NCBI RefSeq assembly: GCF_012910785.2
Contig: NZ_WTVH02000009.1
Span: forward strand, 682,001-746,000
Length of the DNA stretch: 64,000 nt
Source: Aromatoleum buckelii
Lineage (GTDB): Bacteria; Pseudomonadota; Gammaproteobacteria; Burkholderiales; Rhodocyclaceae
Reading direction: 5' to 3'
Of the stretch, positions 57,747 to 64,000 are shown piece after piece. The notes under the pieces are model-generated. The model ran no database searches, was not told where the DNA came from, and saw only the letters and a program-made list of their open reading frames with translations. The number at the start of each line of letters is the position of its first letter. The stretch's first letter is position 1. The translations under genes were made by a program, and so were the position numbers.

Positions 57747-58526
57747 ATGACGCAAGCGCAATTCAAGTTCATTACCTACAGCGTCGCCAATGGCCTGGCG
57801 ACGCTGACGATCAACCGGCCGCCGTTCAACGTGCTCGACATTCCGACGATGGAAGAAGTCAACGTCGCGCTCGAACAGTGCCTCGTCGCGACTGACGTCA
57901 AGCTGCTGATGATCACCGGCGCCGGTGAAAAGGCGTTCTCGGCCGGTGTCGAGGTCGCTGACCACACGCCGGACAAGGTCGACCGGATGATCGAAGTGTT
58001 CCACGGCATTTTCCGCCGCCTGCAGGAACTGCCCGTGCCGACGCTCGCCGCGGTCAACGGCGCGGCGCTCGGCGGCGGCATGGAAGTGGCGATCGCGTGC
58101 GACATGATCGTCGCCGCGGCGAATGCCAAGTTCGGCCAGCCCGAAATCAAGCTCGCGGTGTTCCCGCCGATCGCGGCGGTGCTGCTGCCGCGCCTGGTGC
58201 CGCCGGCGCGGGCGATGGAACTGCTGCTCGGGGGCGAGAACATCGCGGCCGAGGAAGCCCGTGCGATCGGACTCGTGAACCGCGTCTTCGCGAAGGAAAC
58301 TTTCGCCGCCGACGTGCAGGCTTTCGTCGCGCCGTATCTCGCGCTTTCGCGCGCCGCGCTGGTGAGCACGCGCAAGACGATCCGCGCGACCAGCGGCAAG
58401 CCGTTCGGGCAGGCGCTCGATGTCGCCGAAAACATCTATCTGAACGAACTGATGGCGACCGAGGATGCGAAAGAAGGTCTCGCCGCCTTCCTCGAAAAGC
58501 GCAAGCCGGTGTGGCGTCACCGCTGA
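57747..58526 (+). CDS. bzdW: Cyclohexa-1,5-diene-1-carbonyl-CoA hydratase
   Basis: A 259-residue crotonase with oxyanion-hole segments EKAFSAGVEVADH and NGAALGGGMEVAIACD. It adds water to the dienoyl-CoA made by the reductase, giving 6-hydroxycyclohex-1-ene-1-carbonyl-CoA (Dch). The start is at ATG 57747 after GGGAGA. Function is assigned from position between the reductase and BzdX. Confidence 0.92.
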   Translation: MTQAQFKFITYSVANGLATLTINRPPFNVLDIPTMEEVNVALEQCLVATDVKLLMITGAGEKAFSAGVEVADHTPDKVDRMIEVFHGIFRRLQELPVPTLAAVNGAALGGGMEVAIACDMIVAAANAKFGQPEIKLAVFPPIAAVLLPRLVPPARAMELLLGGENIAAEEARAIGLVNRVFAKETFAADVQAFVAPYLALSRAALVSTRKTIRATSGKPFGQALDVAENIYLNELMATEDAKEGLAAFLEKRKPVWRHR

Positions 58527-58557
58527 CCGCCGCGATCGATCGAACGACACTGATTTA

Positions 58558-59637
58558 ATGGAGACAAGCGTGATTCCGCAATTCATCGATACCTGGCAGA
58601 TGACCGAGCCGGGCAAGCTGCAAAAGACGCGCGTGCCGATGCCCGAACTCGGACCGGGCGACGTCGTCGTGAAGATCGCCGGCTGTGGCGTGTGCCACAC
58701 CGACCTGTCGTATTTCTACATGGGCGTGCCGACGGTGCAGAAGCCGCCGCTGTCGCTCGGCCACGAGATCTCCGGCACCATCATCGGCGGCGAAGCCTCG
58801 ATGATCGGCAAGGAAGTCATCGTCCCTGCCGTGATCCCGTGCGGTGAATGCGAGCTGTGCAAGACCGGTCGCGGCAACCGCTGTCTCGCGCAGAAAATGC
58901 CGGGCAACTCGATGGGCATCTATGGCGGCTATTCGAGCCACATCGTCGCGCAGTCGAAGTACCTGTGCGTGGTCGAGAACCGCGGCGACACGCCGCTCGA
59001 GCATCTCGCGGTGGTCGCCGACGCGGTCACGACGCCCTACCAGGCTGCCGTGCGCGCGGACCTGAAGAAGGACGACCTCGTGATCGTCGTCGGTGCGGCG
59101 GGCGGCGTCGGCAGCTTCATGGTGCAGACTGCGAAAGGCATGGGTGCGAAAGCCGTCATCGGCATCGACATCAACGAAGAAAAGCTCGAGATGATGAAGG
59201 GCTTCGGCGCCGATTTCATCATCAACCCGAAGGACAAGAGCGCCAAGGAAGTGAAGGAGCTCTTCAAGGGGTTCTGCAAGGAGCGCGGCCTGCCGTCGAA
59301 CTACGGCTGGAAGATCTTCGAGGTCACCGGCAGCAAGCCTGGCCAGGAGTTGGCGCTGTCCTTGCTGTCCTTCACCGGCAAGCTCGTCATCGTCGGCTAC
59401 GGCACGGCCGAGACGAACTACATGCTGTCGAAGCTGATGGCCTTCGATGCCGAAATCATCGGCACCTGGGGTTGCCCGCCGGACCGCTATGCCGCCGTGC
59501 GCGACATGTGCCTCGACGGTCGCATCCAGCTCGGACCGTTCGTCGAAACGCGTCCGATGAGCGAGATCGAACACGTGTTCGACGAGGCGCACCACGGCAA
59601 ACTCAAGCGACGCGTCATCCTGACGCCCGATTTCTGA
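58558..59637 (+). CDS. bzdX: 6-hydroxycyclohex-1-ene-1-carbonyl-CoA dehydrogenase
   Basis: A 359-residue zinc-type alcohol dehydrogenase: catalytic zinc region GCGVCHTDL and GHEISG, structural zinc cysteines CGECELCKTGRGNRC, NAD loop VVGAAGGVGSF. It oxidises the hydroxy ester to the 6-oxo compound (Had). ATG 58558 has no Shine-Dalgarno sequence; GTG 58570 has GGAGA 5 bases upstream and may be the true start. Confidence 0.93.
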   Translation: METSVIPQFIDTWQMTEPGKLQKTRVPMPELGPGDVVVKIAGCGVCHTDLSYFYMGVPTVQKPPLSLGHEISGTIIGGEASMIGKEVIVPAVIPCGECELCKTGRGNRCLAQKMPGNSMGIYGGYSSHIVAQSKYLCVVENRGDTPLEHLAVVADAVTTPYQAAVRADLKKDDLVIVVGAAGGVGSFMVQTAKGMGAKAVIGIDINEEKLEMMKGFGADFIINPKDKSAKEVKELFKGFCKERGLPSNYGWKIFEVTGSKPGQELALSLLSFTGKLVIVGYGTAETNYMLSKLMAFDAEIIGTWGCPPDRYAAVRDMCLDGRIQLGPFVETRPMSEIEHVFDEAHHGKLKRRVILTPDF

Positions 59638-59672
59638 ACCACGCTGACAACTGTAAAAACAGGAGACATTTC

Positions 59673-60803
59673 ATGGCACTCGATTGGCTGCCCCGCGACA
59701 ACGAAATCAAGGATCACGCCCTGCTGGGCGAAGAGCACTTCGGTACCGAGGCTCCCTCGGTCCTGTTCGAGAAGCGCCCGGTGACGGATCCGCAGGGCAA
59801 CGTGGTTCCCGGCCTGTACGCAGCGTGGATCATTCTGAACAACCCGAAGCAGTACAACTCCTACACCACCGAAATGGTGAAGGCGATCATCGCTGGCTTC
59901 CAGCGTGCGTCGTCCGACCGCACGATCGTCGCGGCTGTGTTTACCGCCGTCGGCGACAAGGCGTTCTGCACCGGCGGCAACACCGCCGAGTACGCGTCCT
60001 ACTATGCACAGCGCCCGAACGAGTACGGCGAGTACATGGATCTGTTCAACGCGATGGTCGACGGCATCCTGAACTGCAAGAAGCCGACGATCTGCCGCGT
60101 GAACGGCATGCGCGTTGGCGGCGGCCAGGAAATCGGCATGGCGACCGACCTCACGGTCACCTCCGACATGGCGGTGTTCGGTCAAGCCGGCCCGAAGCAC
60201 GGCAGCGCGCCGGACGGCGGCTCGACCGACTTCCTGCCGTGGATGCTGAACATGGAAGACGCGATGTACAACTGCATCTCGTGCGAGCCGTGGAGCGCGT
60301 ACAAGATGAAGTCCAAGAACCTCATCACCAAGGTCGTGCCGGTGCTGAAGAAAGATGGCGAATGGGTGCGCAACCCGCTGGTTCGCACCGACGCGTATGT
60401 CGATGACGGCGAGCTGGTCTACGGTGAGCCGGTCGCCGCCGACAAGGCCAAGGCGGCGAAGGAACTGATCGCGCAATGCACGACCGACTTCGCGAAGCTC
60501 GACGAAGCCGTCAATGCGCTGGTGTGGAAGTTCACGAACCTCTTCCCGCAGTGCCTGATCAAGTCGATCGACGGCATCCGCGGCAAGAAGAAGTTCTTCT
60601 GGGATCAGATGAAGCTCGCGAACCGTCACTGGCTCGCCGCGAACATGAACCACGAGGCATACCTCGGCTTCACCGCCTTCAACAACAAGAAGGCAACCGG
60701 CAAGGACGTCATCGACTTCATCAAGTTCCGCCAGCTCGTCGCCGAAGGGCATGCGTTCAACGACGCCTTCGCCGAGCAGGTCCTGGCCAAGCCGCAGTCC
60801 TAG
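59673..60803 (+). CDS. bzdY: 6-oxocyclohex-1-ene-1-carbonyl-CoA hydrolase
   Basis: A 376-residue crotonase-superfamily ring hydrolase (Oah), longer than ordinary hydratases. Oxyanion segments are DKAFCTGGNTAEYA and NGMRVGGGQEIGMATD. It opens the alicyclic ring with two waters to 3-hydroxypimelyl-CoA. AGGAGA precedes ATG 59673. A strong terminator-like structure follows it. Confidence 0.94.
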   Translation: MALDWLPRDNEIKDHALLGEEHFGTEAPSVLFEKRPVTDPQGNVVPGLYAAWIILNNPKQYNSYTTEMVKAIIAGFQRASSDRTIVAAVFTAVGDKAFCTGGNTAEYASYYAQRPNEYGEYMDLFNAMVDGILNCKKPTICRVNGMRVGGGQEIGMATDLTVTSDMAVFGQAGPKHGSAPDGGSTDFLPWMLNMEDAMYNCISCEPWSAYKMKSKNLITKVVPVLKKDGEWVRNPLVRTDAYVDDGELVYGEPVAADKAKAAKELIAQCTTDFAKLDEAVNALVWKFTNLFPQCLIKSIDGIRGKKKFFWDQMKLANRHWLAANMNHEAYLGFTAFNNKKATGKDVIDFIKFRQLVAEGHAFNDAFAEQVLAKPQS

Positions 60804-60824
60804 AGTCAAAAGTCTCTCCCTTCT

Positions 60825-60872
60825 CGGGGTGGGGGCGACGGTGATCCGTCTTTAACCCACCCCGTTTTTTTT
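60825..60872 (+). terminator. Terminator-like structure between bzdY and bzdZ
   Basis: CGGGGTGGG (60825-60833) pairs with CCCACCCCG (60856-60864), with an inner hairpin GACGG-TGAT-CCGTC (60837-60850) and eight T from 60865 to 60872. An outer CTCTCCC/GGGAGAG (60814-60820 with 60878-60884) adds to it. By its form it is a full intrinsic terminator, 21 bases after bzdY, inside what is usually regarded as one operon. Confidence 0.85.
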
Positions 60873-60942
60873 CGCCTGGGAGAGAGCGAAATCCCTGGCT
60901 GTACCTAATTCAGTAGCCGCGTCCGCAACAAGGGGAGCAGAC

Positions 60943-61689
60943 ATGCAATTGAAGGACAGAGTCGCCATCGTCACCGGCGCCGGGCAGGGCATCGGCGCCA
61001 CGGTGGCGAGGGCCTACGCCCGCGAGGGCGCGAAAGTGGCGGTAATCGATCTGAACATCGACGCCGCCAATGCCGTTGTGGCCGAGATCGTCGCGAACGG
61101 CGGCGAGGCGCTCGGCGTCGCGTGCGACGTGTCGAACCGCGACCAGGTGCTGGCGATGGCCGAGCAGGTCACGGCCAAATGGGGACGCGTCGACATTCTC
61201 GTCAACAACGCCGGCATCACGCGCACCGCGATGCTCAACAAGATGACACCCGAGCAGTGGCAGCAGGTCCTCGGCGTGCATCTGACTGGCGCCTTCAACT
61301 GTCTTCAGGCGGTCGTCGGCGGCATGATCGAGCGCCAGTACGGCCGCATCATCTACGTCACCTCGACGGCTGGCCTGCTGGGCACGATCGGTCAGATCAA
61401 CTACAGCGCCGCGAAGGCGGGCATCCTCGGCATGACGAAGAGCACCGCGAAGGAGCTGGCGCGCTACAACATCACGGCCAACGCGATCGCGCCGGGCGCG
61501 GCGACGCCGATGACGGAAACCATCCGCACCGACGAGCGTTTCAAGGAAAAGTATCTCGATCGCATTCCGCTCGGACGTTGGGCCGAGCCGGAAGAGATCG
61601 CCCCGGTGTTCCTGTTCTTCGCCTCCGACGCGTCGAGCTACGTGACCGGACAAATACTGGCAGCTGACGGCGGCATGACGATCCGTTAG
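60943..61689 (+). CDS. bzdZ: Short-chain dehydrogenase BzdZ
   Basis: A 248-residue classical SDR: NAD motif TGAGQGIG (11-18), NNAG near 89, catalytic Ser in VTSTAGL and YSAAK. A 3-oxoacyl-ACP/CoA reductase-like FabG enzyme; in this pathway it could be a dehydrogenase for a hydroxy-pimelyl-CoA-type intermediate. ATG 60943 has AGGGGAG upstream. It lies after the terminator-like structure and may have its own promoter. Confidence 0.88.
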   Translation: MQLKDRVAIVTGAGQGIGATVARAYAREGAKVAVIDLNIDAANAVVAEIVANGGEALGVACDVSNRDQVLAMAEQVTAKWGRVDILVNNAGITRTAMLNKMTPEQWQQVLGVHLTGAFNCLQAVVGGMIERQYGRIIYVTSTAGLLGTIGQINYSAAKAGILGMTKSTAKELARYNITANAIAPGAATPMTETIRTDERFKEKYLDRIPLGRWAEPEEIAPVFLFFASDASSYVTGQILAADGGMTIR

Positions 61690-61805
61690 CCACTGCGCCA
61701 CCGTGCGAACGCGCGGCATCGACGCGGCGGGTCGAAACGATTGGGCGGGATTCGGATCGCGTCGGTGAAAGAAATCGTCAATCGAGTCGAATTGGAGGAC
61801 AGACC

Positions 61806-63407
61806 ATGCCAGAACTGAGTACCGCCGACCACACGTCGAGCCCCCCGCACATCACGATCCCGCGCGACTACAACGCTGCCCACGATCTGATCGAGCGCAA
61901 CCTGCGTGCCGGCCGCGGCAACAAGATCGCGGTGATCGACGACGCCGGCCAATACACCTATGCGCAGCTGGCGGAGCGCGTCGACCGCTTCGCCCACGCG
62001 CTCGGCGAGATGGGCGTGCGGATGGAAGAGCGGGTGCTGCTATGCCTGCTCGACACGGTCGATTTTCCGACGGCGTTTCTCGGCTGCATCAAGGCCGGCG
62101 TCGTCCCGGTGCCGATCAACACGCTGCTGACCTCGTCCGATTACAGCTACATGCTGCGCGACAGCCGCGCCCGCGTGCTGGTGGTGTCGTCGCTGCTGCT
62201 GCCGGCGTTCGCGAATGCGATCGAGCAGAGCCCGTTCGTCAAGAACGTCGTCGTATCCGGCGGAGATGAAGGCGTCAGGGGCAGCCATCTCGATTTTGCC
62301 GATCTCGTCGCCGCACCGCGCCCGCCGTTCGAAGCCGCGCCGACGTGTGCCGACGATCCCTGTTTCTGGCTCTACTCGTCGGGCTCGACCGGCGCGCCGA
62401 AGGGCACGGTCCATCTGCATTCGAGCCTGATCAACACGTTCGAGCTGTACGCACGGCCGATCCTCGGGGTGCAGGAAAGCGACGTCGTCTTCTCCGCCGC
62501 CAAGCTGTTTTTCGCCTATGGTCTGGGCAACGGCCTGACTTTCCCGCTGGCGGCGGGCGCGACGGCAGTGCTGATGTCCGAGCGCCCGACGCCTGCGTCC
62601 GTCTCCCGCGTGCTGCGCCAGCACCAGCCGACCGTGTATTGCGGCGTGCCGACGCTGTACGCATCGATGCTTGCGAGCCCGGAACTTCCCGGGCGCAGCG
62701 AAGTGTCGATCCGCCGTTGCGCGTCCGCGGGCGAAGCCCTGCCGGCCGAAGTCGGCAAGCGCTGGACCGAGCACTTCGGGGTAGAGATCCTCGACGGCCT
62801 CGGTTCGACCGAGATGCTTCACATCTTCCTGTCGAACCGGCACGGCGAGGCGCGCTACGGCACCAGCGGAAAGCCGGTGCCCGGCTATGAGCTTCGCCTC
62901 GTCGGGGACGACGGCGAACAAGTCGCGCCCGGCGAATCCGGCGAACTGCAGGTGCGCGGTCCGACCAGCGCGGCGCTCTACTGGAACAACCGCAGCAAGA
63001 GCCGCGACACCTTCATGGGGCAGTGGACGCGCAGCGGCGACAAGTACAGCCAGGACGCCGACGGGAATTTCGCCTACGCGGGCCGCAACGACGACATGCT
63101 CAAGGTGGGCGGCATCTACGTCTCGCCGATCGAAGTCGAGTCCGCGCTGATCACTCACGAGGCAGTGCTCGAAGCTGCAGTCGTCGGCAAGGCCGACGTC
63201 GACGGCCTGATCAAGCCGCTCGCGTTCGTCGTGCTCAAGCCCGGCCTGCGCCCGTCCGCCGGCCTCGGCGACGAACTCAAGCTGCACGTGAAATCGAAAC
63301 TCGCGCCGTACAAGTATCCGCGCTGGCTCGAATTCGTCGATGAGCTGCCGAAAACCGCGACCGGAAAAATCCAGCGATTCAAGCTGCGCGCCGCGTCCTC
63401 CGTGTAA
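61806..63407 (+). CDS. bzdA: Benzoate-CoA ligase
   Basis: A 533-residue adenylate-forming ligase. The P-loop-like motif is YSSGSTGAPKGTVH (about 192-205), with the family GLGSTEMLH, RSGDKYSQDADG and C-terminal GKIQRFK blocks. It activates benzoate to benzoyl-CoA with ATP, the entry step of the pathway. GGAGGAC precedes ATG 61806; 116 bases separate it from bzdZ. Confidence 0.93.
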   Translation: MPELSTADHTSSPPHITIPRDYNAAHDLIERNLRAGRGNKIAVIDDAGQYTYAQLAERVDRFAHALGEMGVRMEERVLLCLLDTVDFPTAFLGCIKAGVVPVPINTLLTSSDYSYMLRDSRARVLVVSSLLLPAFANAIEQSPFVKNVVVSGGDEGVRGSHLDFADLVAAPRPPFEAAPTCADDPCFWLYSSGSTGAPKGTVHLHSSLINTFELYARPILGVQESDVVFSAAKLFFAYGLGNGLTFPLAAGATAVLMSERPTPASVSRVLRQHQPTVYCGVPTLYASMLASPELPGRSEVSIRRCASAGEALPAEVGKRWTEHFGVEILDGLGSTEMLHIFLSNRHGEARYGTSGKPVPGYELRLVGDDGEQVAPGESGELQVRGPTSAALYWNNRSKSRDTFMGQWTRSGDKYSQDADGNFAYAGRNDDMLKVGGIYVSPIEVESALITHEAVLEAAVVGKADVDGLIKPLAFVVLKPGLRPSAGLGDELKLHVKSKLAPYKYPRWLEFVDELPKTATGKIQRFKLRAASSV

Positions 63408-63468
63408 CATCACGTTCCAATAAACGTATCGAGCCGAATGATCGGCCAACCACCGGAGGAGTCCCGCC

Positions 63469-64000
63469 ATGAGTCATGAAGTCAATCGTCGCCAGTTTCT
63501 GATCTCCAGCGCCGCGGTCGCAGCAGGCCTGGCGTTGCCGTCTGCGCCGCTGTTCGCGCAGGGCGCGAGGAAGGTGCGGGTCGGGCTGATGCTGCCCTAT
63601 ACCGGCACCTATGCGGCGCTCGGCAATGCGATCACCAACGGCTTCAAGCTGGCGGTCGAGCAGGGCGGGGGCAAGCTCGGCGGGAGCGAGGTCGAATACT
63701 TCACCGTCGACGACGAGTCGGATGCGGCGAAGGCGCCGGAGAACGCGAACAAGCTGATCAAGCGCGACAACGTCGACGTGCTCGTCGGCACGGTCCACTC
63801 CGGCGTCGCGCTGGCGATGACGCGCGTCGCGCGCGAGGCCAAGGCCTTGCTGATCGTGCCGAACGCCGGCGCCGACGAGATCACCGGCCCGCTGTGCGCG
63901 CCGAACATCTTCCGCACGTCGTTCTCGGCGTGGCAGCCGGCCTATGCGATGGGCAACGTGATGGCCGAGCGCAAGCACAAGAACGTCGTCACGTTGAGCT
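63469..64000 (+). CDS. ABC transporter substrate-binding protein, 3' partial
   Basis: The first 177 residues of a periplasmic type-1 (LivJ-like) binding protein. The N-terminus MSHEVNRRQFLISSAA is a Tat-type signal (RRQFL). Then VGLMLPYTGTYAALGNAITNGFKL and DDESDAAKAPENANKLI follow the branched-chain/aromatic binding protein pattern. CCGGAGGAG lies 6-9 bases upstream. It probably begins a transporter for benzoate or other aromatic acids beside bzdA; the sequence is cut by the window edge. Confidence 0.9.
   Translation, partial: MSHEVNRRQFLISSAAVAAGLALPSAPLFAQGARKVRVGLMLPYTGTYAALGNAITNGFKLAVEQGGGKLGGSEVEYFTVDDESDAAKAPENANKLIKRDNVDVLVGTVHSGVALAMTRVAREAKALLIVPNAGADEITGPLCAPNIFRTSFSAWQPAYAMGNVMAERKHKNVVTLS

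Overview
The window is GC-rich, densely coded, and most likely from a denitrifying betaproteobacterium of the Aromatoleum/Azoarcus (Rhodocyclales) group. The main evidence is a nearly complete anaerobic benzoate (bzd-type) cluster: an HTH/shikimate-kinase-like regulator, class I benzoyl-CoA reductase, the ring-modifying enzymes and benzoate-CoA ligase, in the order I recall for Azoarcus-type strains. No rRNA, tRNA, CRISPR array, phage or intact insertion sequence was seen.

Layout. (1) 1-14230, all on +: a 5'-truncated DUF1302-type outer-membrane protein, an RND/MMPL-type exporter, a YCF48-like propeller and a TerB-like protein, then a quinohemoprotein amine dehydrogenase (QHNDH) set: alpha subunit, radical-SAM crosslinker, gamma subunit, beta subunit, ABC exporter and subtilisin-like protease. 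This runs by ATGA overlap into a UbiV-like U32 protein and then a UbiU-like one. The usual flavin monooxygenase QhpG is not in the window. (2) 14446-24518: a YraQ-type permease with a CxxC thioredoxin-like partner, an FtsH-like protease, a haem c protein (-), a CobD/CbiB-family membrane protein, a thiolase, rsgA and an M48 protease (-), and orn. (3) 24541-34406, mostly housekeeping: pgi, a glycosyltransferase, rpmE, a TrmB-like methyltransferase, YecA/SEC-C and YkgJ-type proteins, an Ap4A phosphorylase-like enzyme, an S4 protein, a K+ channel/TrkA protein, a DUF6394-like protein and YchJ. (4) 34416-41000: divergent acnA and acnB, a VOC protein and a TerC remnant. (5) 41310-46112: a three-gene N-acetylglutaminylglutamine amide (NAGGN) osmolyte operon. 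(6) 46123-64000: a lipase-like hydrolase and a small unknown ORF (-), then bzdR and the bzd operon, ending inside an ABC-transporter substrate-binding protein.

How the genes work together. BzdA activates benzoate to benzoyl-CoA. BzdNOPQ reduces the ring, using ferredoxin BzdM, which is probably re-reduced by BzdV. BzdW, BzdX and BzdY hydrate, oxidise and hydrolytically open the ring. The bzdN promoter shows an FNR-type box 41.5 bp before the predicted start and a dense set of TGCA tetramers expected for BzdR. QHNDH would oxidise primary amines such as phenylethylamine in the periplasm. The UbiU/UbiV-like pair at the end of its operon is the most interesting point: those families are associated with O2-independent hydroxylation, and could supply the tryptophan hydroxylation needed for the CTQ cofactor when oxygen is absent.
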